Shown here: positions 57,605 to 64,000 of the stretch, one piece after another
Layout of the letters: each line of letters starts with the position of its first letter
Numbering within the stretch: the stretch's first letter is position 1
DNA from: Streptomyces griseoincarnatus
GTDB lineage: Bacteria > Actinomycetota > Actinomycetes > Streptomycetales > Streptomycetaceae
Length of the DNA stretch: 64,000 nt
Assembly: GCA_014649575.1 (NCBI GenBank)
Contig: BMTH01000022.1
Span: 1 to 64,000, forward strand
Direction of reading: 5' to 3'
Made by a program: the position numbers and the translations under genes
Notes under the pieces: generated by a model
Told to the model about the DNA's origin: nothing
Databases searched by the model: none
What the model saw: the letters and a program-made list of their open reading frames with translations, nothing else

Positions 57605-57696
57605 CCCGGGCCGGGGGCCCTACATTCCGCAGGCCGGGGTACCCGACCGCTGTACGCGACCGAGCGCTCGCCGAGCGCGAGAGAAAGTGAGCGGAC

Positions 57697-58020
57697 ATGC
57701 CAAGCGGTTCCAGCCCCAAGCGGGAGCGTCAGTACGAGCACATCAAGGAGAGCGCGAAGGACCGGGGTGAGAGCACCGGGCGCGCCAAGGAGATCGCCGC
57801 CCGGACGGTGAACAAGGAACGCGCCCGGTCCGGCGAGTCGAAGACCGCCAGCCGGACGTCGACGCAGGACATGTCCTCCGGCAAGCGCGGCGGCCAGCGG
57901 TCCGGCAAGGGCTCCCAGGGCCCGACCCGCGACCAGCTCTACGAAGAGGCCAAGAAGCGGAACATCGAGGGCCGTTCGAGCATGAACAAGGGCGAGCTGC
58001 AGCGGGCGCTCGGCAAGTGA
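57697..58020 (+). CDS. Small basic SAP/Rho-N-like domain protein
   Basis: A 107-residue, highly charged protein starting MPSGSSPKRERQYEHIKES with a Lys/Arg/Ser-rich disordered middle and a C-terminal SAP/Rho-N-like helix pair (TRDQLYEEAKKRNIEGRSS then MNKGELQRALGK). Such proteins are widespread in actinobacteria, often called plasmid stabilization protein, and probably bind nucleic acid. GAGAGAAAGTGAG precedes the ATG. No partner gene is obvious. Confidence 0.85.
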   Translation: MPSGSSPKRERQYEHIKESAKDRGESTGRAKEIAARTVNKERARSGESKTASRTSTQDMSSGKRGGQRSGKGSQGPTRDQLYEEAKKRNIEGRSSMNKGELQRALGK

Positions 58021-58100
58021 GGCCCGCGCCTCCGCGCGGAGCCGCGGGCCGGGACGCCCCCCTCCGCGCGGAGTGCCCCGCCCCGTAGGCTCGGGGCACC

Positions 58101-58805
58101 ATGACGACCGTACGCACACCGGCCGGCTGGCCGGCCACCGAGGAAGAGGCCCGCGCGGTCCAGGACGCGCTCCGGGCGAAGGTGGTGCTCGACGAACCGG
58201 GCCCGCCGCCCGGCACCGGACATGTGACCGGCGTCGACGTCGCCTACGACGACGAGCGGGACGTGGTCGCCGCCGCGGCCGTCGTGCTGGACGCGGCCAC
58301 CCTGGACGTCGTCGCCGAGTCCACGGCCCTCGGCCGGATCTCCTTCCCGTACGTGCCCGGACTGCTGGCCTTCCGCGAGATCCCCACGGTGCTGGCCGCC
58401 CTGGAGGCGCTGCCCCGCCCGCCCGGCCTCGTGGTCTGCGACGGCTACGGCCTCGCCCACCCGCGCCGCTTCGGCCTCGCCGGCCACCTCGGCGTCCTCA
58501 CCGGACTCCCGACGATCGGTGTGGCCAAGAACCCCTTCACCTTCACCTACGACGAACCCGCCGCCCCGCGCGGCAGCACCTCCCCGCTGCTCGCCGGCAC
58601 CGAGGAGGTGGGCCGCGCACTGCGCACCCGGGACGCGGTCAAACCGGTGTTCGTGTCGGTGGGCCACCGCGTCAGCCTGGACAACGCCTGCGCCCACACC
58701 CTCGCCCTGGCCCCCGCCTACCGTCTCCCCGAGACCACCCGCAAGGCGGACGCCCTGTGCCGCCGCGCCCTCCGTGAGGCAGCATCCGCACTCACGGTGG
58801 ACTGA
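58101..58805 (+). CDS. nfi: Endonuclease V (deoxyinosine 3' endonuclease)
   Basis: A 234-residue DNA repair nuclease that cuts next to deaminated bases such as inosine. Conserved residues: D46 in TGVDVAYDD, the wedge motif Y84-V-P-G (FPYVPGLLAFRE) with E93, D114 in VVCDGYG and the IGVAKNPF segment. The ATG follows the GC-rich 58021-58100 gap with no strong ribosome-binding site. It is the only base-deamination repair gene in the window. Confidence 0.95.
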   Translation: MTTVRTPAGWPATEEEARAVQDALRAKVVLDEPGPPPGTGHVTGVDVAYDDERDVVAAAAVVLDAATLDVVAESTALGRISFPYVPGLLAFREIPTVLAALEALPRPPGLVVCDGYGLAHPRRFGLAGHLGVLTGLPTIGVAKNPFTFTYDEPAAPRGSTSPLLAGTEEVGRALRTRDAVKPVFVSVGHRVSLDNACAHTLALAPAYRLPETTRKADALCRRALREAASALTVD

Positions 58806-58853
58806 GTACGCGTACGGATGCCCGAACACCCGTCTGACGGCAGGGTGTTCGCC

Positions 58854-58991
58854 ATGCCGACACACCGCACCACCCGCGCCCCCGCCCGCCCCACCGGCCG
58901 AGCCGTCACACTGGGCCTGACCCTCGCGGTCCTGGCGGGCGCGGGGTGGCTCGCGGGCATGATCTACACGTTGATCACCTGGCAACTCTGA
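58854..58991 (+). CDS. Small single-helix membrane protein
   Basis: A 45-codon ORF (an in-frame ATG at 58818 would give 57) encoding a basic N-terminus MPTHRTTRAPARPTGR and one hydrophobic helix VTLGLTLAVLAGAGWLAGMIY, ending TLITWQL. GCAGGG lies eight bases before the ATG at 58854. The pattern of basic head and single helix is typical of small membrane proteins too short for most callers. Function unknown. Confidence 0.5.
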   Translation: MPTHRTTRAPARPTGRAVTLGLTLAVLAGAGWLAGMIYTLITWQL

Positions 58992-59300
58992 CCGGGTCCC
59001 GTGCGGCACGGGTGCCCGCCCGCAGGCACGACGCCCCACAACCGGCACCGAAGCGCCGCTTCGGCCGTCGAGCGCGCTGAGGAGGGGCGCCGGCCACCAC
59101 GCGCCGACTTCGGCGGAGTGCCGCCCGCCGTGTGACTGGCTGGCACCCGCTCGGCCGGCCCGACGGCCGCAGCTCGAACCGACCCGTCGGCCGCAGCACC
59201 TGACGCTCACCTCCCCGCAGGCCGCGCACCCCCGCGGAGAGCCCGCAGACCCACGTGGGTCTCCGTGAGCTGTCACCCCCCAGCCGCCGCCAGGCGCTCC
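58992..59300. other. Intergenic region between convergent genes
   Basis: 309 bases between the small membrane protein and the convergent enoyl-reductase-like gene. I see no credible gene. It contains a perfect 16-bp palindrome AGACCCACGTGGGTCT at 59247-59262 and a GAAGCG-CC-GCTTC hairpin near 59050, either of which may terminate transcription. Confidence 0.5.
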
Positions 59301-60479
59301 TCACCGCACCGCCGCCACCCGGAACCGGATCCCCGCATTCTGGAGGCGGCCGATCAGGGCGTCACCCATCGCCGCCGCCGTCGTGACCTGGCCCGACGTC
59401 GGGGGGAGGTCGTCCAGGGCCAGGCTCAGCGCGCTCTCGGCGAGCATCTTCGCCGTCTCGTCGTAGCCGGGGTCGCCGCCCGAGACCTCCGTGTAGACCC
59501 GGCGGCCGCCGCCCTCGCCGACGAAGCGGACCGTGAACCAGCTGCGCGCCCTCTTCTCGGGGCTCGGTCCTTCGCCGGGCTTGAGACGGGCGGACAGGGC
59601 GCGGCGCAGCGGCGGGACCTGGGCCGCCGCGACCAGCGTGCCGACGGCGGCCACCCCGCCCAGGGCCATCGGCAGACTCCGCACCGCGGCGTAGTGGCGG
59701 TAGCGGAAGTCCGGGCCGTAGCGGGCCAGTGCCTTCGCCGAGCGGCGCACGATCCGGCCGTCGATCGTCGGCAGCGGAAGCGCCCAGGCGCCCACCTCCG
59801 GCGCGTAGCGCGGGGCGCCCGTCGGTGCGGAGGTGCGGCGGCCCACCAGCCGGGGCTCATGGCGCCGGCGGTCCCGAGCGGCGGCCCGCAGCGCGCCCGG
59901 CCGGCCGAACTGGTTCAGCGCCGAGGCGAAGGTGCCGCCCGAGAAGGCCGCGTCGGCGGTGACGTACCCGTCGACCGTCAGCGGCACGTCCTCCGGCAGT
60001 TGCCGCACCGTGAAGTACGCGCCCAGGTCGTGCGGCACCGAGTCGAAGCCGCAGGCGTGCACCAGACGCGCCCCCGTCTCCCGCGCGCGGGCGTCGTGGC
60101 GGACGTACATCAGGTCCACGAACTCCGGCTCACCCGTCAGGTCGGCGTAGTCCGCGCCGGTGTCCGCGCAGGCGGCGACGAGTTCCTCGCCGTACTCCAC
60201 ATAGGGACCCACCGTGGTGGCGACCACCCGTGCCTGCTCGGCGAGGGCGCGCAGCGTGGCCGGCTCGGACACGTCCGCGCGCAGCACACCCACCTTCTCG
60301 CCGCCGGGCAGCCGCTCCCGCAGTGCCTCCAGCTTCCGTTCACCGCGGCCCGCGACCGCCCAGCGCAGTCCCTCCGGCGCGTGGGCGGCCAGGTACTCCG
60401 CGGTCAGCGTCCCGGCGAAACCGGTCGCTCCGAAGAGCACGATGTCGTACGGACGGTCCGTCCTGCTCAGCCTGCTCAT
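59301..60479 (-). CDS. Saccharopine dehydrogenase-like trans-acting enoyl reductase
   Basis: A 392-residue NAD(P)-binding protein: the Rossmann opening YDIVLFGATGFAGTLTAEYLA, a VGPYVEYGEELVAACADTG loop and HACGFDSVPHDLGA, all typical of the saccharopine-dehydrogenase-like family that includes the mycobacterial trans-acting enoyl reductase Rv2449c/Rv2953. A hydrophobic segment near 280-300 (ALGGVAAVGTLVAAAQ) suggests membrane contact. The ATG at 60479 follows AAGGGG. No polyketide synthase is nearby, so a lipid role is only inferred. Confidence 0.88.
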   Translation of the reverse strand: MSRLSRTDRPYDIVLFGATGFAGTLTAEYLAAHAPEGLRWAVAGRGERKLEALRERLPGGEKVGVLRADVSEPATLRALAEQARVVATTVGPYVEYGEELVAACADTGADYADLTGEPEFVDLMYVRHDARARETGARLVHACGFDSVPHDLGAYFTVRQLPEDVPLTVDGYVTADAAFSGGTFASALNQFGRPGALRAAARDRRRHEPRLVGRRTSAPTGAPRYAPEVGAWALPLPTIDGRIVRRSAKALARYGPDFRYRHYAAVRSLPMALGGVAAVGTLVAAAQVPPLRRALSARLKPGEGPSPEKRARSWFTVRFVGEGGGRRVYTEVSGGDPGYDETAKMLAESALSLALDDLPPTSGQVTTAAAMGDALIGRLQNAGIRFRVAAVR

Positions 60480-60569
60480 GACACCCCTTGGTCGTGCAGC
60501 CGCGCCGCTGTCGGTGGCCGAGGCTAGCGTGAGGGGTGCGGAGCCCGACGACGAGCCCGGAGGTAAGCG

Positions 60570-60971
60570 ATGGCCGTGCCACGGAACGCCCTGCGGAAGT
60601 GGGAGAAAGTGCGCGACTGGGCGCTGCGCCTGCCGGGCGCCGTCGAGGAGCACCCCTGGGGCGACACGGTCGCCAAGGTCGACCGGAAGGTGTTCGTCTT
60701 CCTCGGCGTCGACGACGGGAGTCACCCGCTCGGGGTCACCGTGAAGCTGACGGACGAGACGGCGCACGCCCACGCGCTCGCCTGCCCGGGCGCCGAGCCC
60801 GCCGGGTACGGCCTCGGCAAGGCCGGCTGGGTGCACGTCCCGCTGGAGCCCGCGGGCGCCCCGGCGGCGGAGCTGCTCTGCGACTGGGTCGAGGAGAGTT
60901 ATCGCACGGTCGCCACCAAACGCCGGGCCGCCGAGCTGGACGCGCGGGCGGCGGAGCGGGCGGGTCGGTGA
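60570..60971 (+). CDS. MmcQ/YjbR family protein
   Basis: A 133-residue cytoplasmic protein of the MmcQ/YjbR family (CyaY-like DNA-binding fold). Motifs: LPGAVEEHPWGDTVAKVDRKVFVFLG, the Gly/Pro turn AGYGLGKAGWVHVPL and the closing WVEESYRTVATKR. The role is unknown in general; the fold suggests DNA or ligand binding. GGAGG lies before the ATG. It is divergent from the enoyl-reductase-like gene. Confidence 0.92.
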   Translation: MAVPRNALRKWEKVRDWALRLPGAVEEHPWGDTVAKVDRKVFVFLGVDDGSHPLGVTVKLTDETAHAHALACPGAEPAGYGLGKAGWVHVPLEPAGAPAAELLCDWVEESYRTVATKRRAAELDARAAERAGR

Positions 60972-61101
60972 GACGGCCCGCCCGCGGCCGCGACCGGCCC
61001 ACGGGAGGCCGCGCCCGGCGGGCGGTTGCCCGGCCGCGGTCGGCCGTCGGATCGGCGTCCGCGCCGCGGCCGGTCCCGCAAGCCGCCCCGGCTACTGTGG
61101 C

Positions 61102-61162
61102 CAAGCGCTTGCTCGCCCGCCCTTGTGCCGGGTGCGCGGTGTTCCTAACATCGCAAGTGTTA
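61102..61162. promoter_or_regulatory. Candidate TetR-type operators upstream of acyl-CoA operon
   Basis: CAAGCGCTTG (61102-61111) is a perfect palindrome of the CAAG-NN-CTTG type used by KstR2/FadR-like TetR repressors of lipid catabolism. TAACA-N7-TGTTA (61146-61162) is a second inverted repeat 32 bases before the operon start. Inferred regulatory role. Confidence 0.5.
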
Positions 61163-61193
61163 CACCAGGAGTGTCACAGCCGATGGGGGCTCG

Positions 61194-62354
61194 ATGACGG
61201 AGGCGACGGCGCCGGACCACGGCCCGCTCACCGGCGTGCGCGTGGTCGAGCTGGCCGGCATCGGCCCCGGCCCGTTCGCGGCCATGCTCCTCGCCGACCT
61301 GGGCGCCGACGTCGTACGCGTCGACCGCCCCGGCGGCCCCGGACTCGGCATCGACCCCGCCCGCGACATCACGAACCGCAACAAGCGCTCGGTGGTCGTC
61401 GACCTCAAGACGTCCGACGGCGTGAAGCACGTCCTCGACCTCGCCGGGCGCGCCGACATCCTGATCGAGGGCTACCGCCCCGGCGTCGCCGAGCGCCTCG
61501 GCGTCGGCCCCGAGGACTGCCTGGCCCGCAACCCGCGCCTGGTCTACGGCCGGATGACCGGCTGGGGCCAGGAAGGCCCCCTCGCCGACCGCGCCGGACA
61601 CGACATCGGCTACATCGCCGTCACCGGCGCCCTCGGCATGACCGGCGAACCCGGCCGGCCCCCGGTCGCCCCCGCCAACCTCCTCGGCGACTACGCCGGC
61701 GGCTCCCTCTACCTGGTCGTGGGCGTCCTCGCCGCCCTGCACCACGCCCGCGCCACCGGCGCGGGACAGGTCGTCGACGCCGCCATCGTCGACGGCACCG
61801 CCCATCTCACGTCGATGATCCACGGCATGCTCGCCGCCGGCGTCTGGCAGGACCGCCGCGGGGCGAACCTCCTCGACGGAGGCTGCCCCTACTACGGCAC
61901 CTACGAGACCGCCGACGGCGCGTACATGGCCGTCGGCGCCCTGGAACCGCGCTTCTACGCCGAGTTCCTGCGCCTGCTCGACCTCCCCGGCCTCGAAGGG
62001 GCGCACGCCGACGTCACCCGCTGGCCCGATCTGCGCGCCCGGGTCGCCGAGCGGTTCGCGTCCCGCACCCGCGACGCCTGGACGGCCGTCTTCGAGGGCA
62101 CCGACGCGTGCGTGGCGCCGGTGCTGTCGCTGCGCGAGGCCCCGCACCACCCGCACCTCGCAGCCCGCTCCACGTTCACCGACCACGCGGGCATCACCCA
62201 GCCCGCACCCGCGCCGCGGTTCTCCGCGACGCCCGCCACCGTCCGCACCGGGCCCGCCCGGCCGGGCGCCGACACCGAGGACGTGGCCCGTGACTGGGGC
62301 GTACCCGGCCTCGTGTCCCCGCCCTCGAACCCTCAGCGAAAGGCCTCCTCGTGA
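61194..62354 (+). CDS. Alpha-methylacyl-CoA racemase / class III CoA-transferase family
   Basis: A 386-residue protein of the type III CoA-transferase fold. The N-terminal GVRVVELAGIGPGPFAAMLLADLGADVVRVDRP and the His/Asp pair in AGHDIGYIAVTGALG and GDYAGGSLYLV match the alpha-methylacyl-CoA racemase branch, which epimerises 2-methyl-branched acyl-CoAs so that they can enter beta-oxidation. Branched fatty acids dominate in Streptomyces, which fits. The ATG follows GGGGGC. Its stop overlaps the thiolase start (GTGA), making it the first gene of an acyl-CoA degradation operon. Confidence 0.88.
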   Translation: MTEATAPDHGPLTGVRVVELAGIGPGPFAAMLLADLGADVVRVDRPGGPGLGIDPARDITNRNKRSVVVDLKTSDGVKHVLDLAGRADILIEGYRPGVAERLGVGPEDCLARNPRLVYGRMTGWGQEGPLADRAGHDIGYIAVTGALGMTGEPGRPPVAPANLLGDYAGGSLYLVVGVLAALHHARATGAGQVVDAAIVDGTAHLTSMIHGMLAAGVWQDRRGANLLDGGCPYYGTYETADGAYMAVGALEPRFYAEFLRLLDLPGLEGAHADVTRWPDLRARVAERFASRTRDAWTAVFEGTDACVAPVLSLREAPHHPHLAARSTFTDHAGITQPAPAPRFSATPATVRTGPARPGADTEDVARDWGVPGLVSPPSNPQRKASS

Positions 62355-63565
62355 GCACCGAAGCGTATGTGTACGACGCGATCCGCACCCCGCGCGGGCG
62401 CGGCAAGGCGAACGGCGCCCTGCACGGCACCAAGCCCATCGACCTGGTCGTCGGCCTGATCCACGAGATCCGCGCCCGCTTCCCCGGACTCGACCCGGCC
62501 GCCGTCGACGACATCGTGCTCGGCGTCGTGGGTCCGGTCGGCGACCAGGGCTCCGACATCGCCCGGATCGCCGCCATCGCCGCGGGCCTGCCCGACACGG
62601 TGGCCGGCGTCCAGGAGAACCGCTTCTGCGCCTCCGGGCTCGAAGCCGTCAACATGGCGGCGATGAAGGTCCGTTCCGGCTGGGAGGACCTGGTCCTGGC
62701 GGGCGGCGTGGAGTCCATGTCCCGCGTCCCGATGGCCTCCGACGGCGGCGCCTGGTTCAACGACCCGATGACCAACCTCGACGTCAACTTCGTGCCGCAG
62801 GGCATCGGCGCCGACCTCATCGCCACCATCGAGGGCTTCTCCCGCCGCGACGTCGACGAGTACGCCGCCCTCTCCCAGGAGCGCGCCGCCAACGCCTGGA
62901 AGGAGAACCGCTTCGAGCGGTCCGTCGTCCCGGTGAAGGACCGCAGCGGCCTCGTCGTCCTCGACCACGACGAGCACATGCGCCCCGGCACCACAGCCGA
63001 CTCCCTCGGCAAGCTCAAGCCGTCCTTCGCCGACATCGGCGAGCTGGGCGGTTTTGACGCCGTCGCGCTCCAGAAGTACCACTGGGTCGAGAAGATCGAC
63101 CACGTCCACCACGCGGGCAACTCCTCCGGCATCGTCGACGGCGCCGCCCTCGTCGCGATCGGCTCCAAGGAGGTCGGCGAGCGCCACGGCCTCACCCCGC
63201 GCGCCCGCATCGTCTCCGCCGCCGTCTCCGGCTCCGAGCCGACCATCATGCTCACCGGCCCCGCGCCCGCCACCCGCAAGGCGCTCGCCAAGGCCGGGCT
63301 GACCATCGACGACATCGACCTGGTCGAGATCAACGAGGCGTTCGCGGCGGTCGTGCTCCGCTTCGTCAAGGACATGGGCCTGTCGCTGGACAAGGTCAAC
63401 GTCAACGGCGGCGCCATCGCCCTGGGCCACCCGCTCGGCGCCACCGGCGCCATGATCCTCGGCACCCTCGTCGACGAACTGGAGCGCCAGGACAAGCGCT
63501 ACGGGCTCGCCACGCTCTGCGTGGGCGGCGGCATGGGCATCGCCACCATCGTCGAGCGCATCTGA
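62351..63565 (+). CDS. Acetyl-CoA C-acyltransferase (thiolase)
   Basis: A 404-residue thiolase. Nucleophile Cys in NRFCASGLEAVNMAAM, the catalytic His in NGGAIALGHPLGATGA and the second Cys in LCVGGGMGIA are all present, as is the NEAF motif (EINEAFAAVVLRF). It performs the last, thiolytic step of beta-oxidation. It overlaps the racemase gene and is followed 34 bases later by the multifunctional hydratase/dehydrogenase gene. This trio is like the FadA/FadB pair with a racemase in front. Confidence 0.95.
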   Translation: MSTEAYVYDAIRTPRGRGKANGALHGTKPIDLVVGLIHEIRARFPGLDPAAVDDIVLGVVGPVGDQGSDIARIAAIAAGLPDTVAGVQENRFCASGLEAVNMAAMKVRSGWEDLVLAGGVESMSRVPMASDGGAWFNDPMTNLDVNFVPQGIGADLIATIEGFSRRDVDEYAALSQERAANAWKENRFERSVVPVKDRSGLVVLDHDEHMRPGTTADSLGKLKPSFADIGELGGFDAVALQKYHWVEKIDHVHHAGNSSGIVDGAALVAIGSKEVGERHGLTPRARIVSAAVSGSEPTIMLTGPAPATRKALAKAGLTIDDIDLVEINEAFAAVVLRFVKDMGLSLDKVNVNGGAIALGHPLGATGAMILGTLVDELERQDKRYGLATLCVGGGMGIATIVERI

Positions 63566-63599
63566 CCCCCTCCCGACGGATCACCTGGAGCACACCCTC

Positions 63600-64000
63600 A
63601 TGAGCAGCGAGTCCACCACCATCCGCTGGGAGCAGGACGACACCGGCGTCGTCACCCTCGTCCTCGACGACCCCAACCAGTCCGCGAACACCGTCAACAA
63701 GGCGTTCCGCGACTCCTTCGCCGCGATCACCGACCGCCTGGAGGCGGAGAAGGACTCCCTCCGCGGCGTCATCCTCACCTCCGCCAAGAAGACCTTCTTC
63801 GCCGGCGGCGACCTGCGTGACCTGATCCGGGTCACCCCCGACACCGCCCAGGACCTGTTCGACGGCGGCCTGGCCTTCAAGCGCCAGCTGCGCCGCCTGG
63901 AGACCCTCGGCAAGCCGGTCGTCGCCGCCATCAACGGCGCGGCGCTCGGCGGTGGTTACGAGATCGCCCTGGCCTGCCACCACCGCATCGCCCTGGACGC
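63600..64000 (+). CDS. Multifunctional beta-oxidation enzyme (enoyl-CoA hydratase / 3-hydroxyacyl-CoA dehydrogenase), N-terminal part
   Basis: The first 133 codons are in the window. They encode the crotonase domain of the FadB-type alpha subunit: VTLVLDDPNQSANTVNKAF, the oxyanion-hole segment FFAGGDLRDL and the active-site region PVVAAINGAALGGGYEIALACHHRIA. It starts at ATG 63600. The remainder, expected to hold the 3-hydroxyacyl-CoA dehydrogenase domains, is off the window. With the thiolase and the racemase it completes a branched-chain acyl-CoA oxidation operon. Confidence 0.9.
   Translation, partial: MSSESTTIRWEQDDTGVVTLVLDDPNQSANTVNKAFRDSFAAITDRLEAEKDSLRGVILTSAKKTFFAGGDLRDLIRVTPDTAQDLFDGGLAFKRQLRRLETLGKPVVAAINGAALGGGYEIALACHHRIALD

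Overview
The window is chromosomal DNA of a high-GC actinomycete, almost certainly a Streptomyces. The evidence is the very GC-rich codon use, many GTG starts and ATGA/GTGA stop-start overlaps, an SsgA-like sporulation protein, a WhiB-like protein, a two-domain small laccase and a LacI-regulated sugar ABC operon. From memory, the order zwf-opcA-pgi ... small laccase ... Wbl ... ssgD ... racemase-thiolase-multifunctional beta-oxidation enzyme resembles the S. coelicolor region around SCO6660-SCO6732; this was not checked by alignment. I see no tRNA, rRNA, CRISPR array, insertion sequence or phage gene.

Layout. 1-3.3 kb: oxidative pentose-phosphate operon (zwf, opcA, pgi) read leftward. 3.3-16.7 kb: AraC regulator, secreted GH16 glucanase with a LacI-type operator, MMPL exporter beside a two-component system, GH4 phospho-glycosidase, ATP-grasp protein, metallophosphoesterase, and an XRE/ImmA pair divergent from a solitary MmyB-type ligand domain. 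16.7-22.1 kb: six overlapping or nearly touching genes that make up a 4-hydroxyproline catabolic operon (three-subunit dehydrogenase, deaminase, epimerase, GntR regulator). 22.2-28.1 kb: LacI regulator, ABC importer and intracellular alpha-glucosidase. 28.1-35.6 kb: a sulfur region with an Ssu-type sulfonate importer, a cysteine-free Rrf2 regulator, a stand-alone winged-helix regulator and two unannotated cysteine-containing leader peptides that share the bipartite motif TCCCTA-N9-TAGGAAAA. Fragments of at least four other genes (TauE/SafE, PAP2, a TPR regulator, a secreted protein) lie among them.

35.6-48.9 kb: DUF3048 lipoprotein, zinc alcohol dehydrogenase, a split NHEJ-type ligase and polymerase pair, then a block of secreted oxidation proteins (ThuA plus quinoprotein-type sugar dehydrogenase, cupredoxin plus Ig repeats plus 3-keto-disaccharide hydrolase, small laccase) followed by a LacI regulator whose upstream operator core matches the one in front of the distant GH16 gene. 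48.9-58.9 kb: acyl-ACP desaturase behind a four-unit operator array, dimethylargininase, a UvrA-like plus ABC-F pair with an attenuator-like leader, GPP34, SsgD, an Asp-box protein and endonuclease V. 59.3-64 kb: saccharopine-dehydrogenase-like enoyl reductase, MmcQ/YjbR protein, and an acyl-CoA degradation operon (racemase, thiolase, multifunctional enzyme) that runs off the window.

How the parts may work together. Several modules look like responses to plant or soil polymers: glucans (GH16, GH4), alpha-glucosides, hydroxyproline, sulfonates and extracellular oxidation. Each sits near its own regulator and recognisable operators. A dispersed intergenic repeat with core GCGCAGTTCCCCGCGCCCC occurs five times. 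Residue numbers and reading frames come from reading the sequence; family assignments come from recognised motifs, not from database searches.
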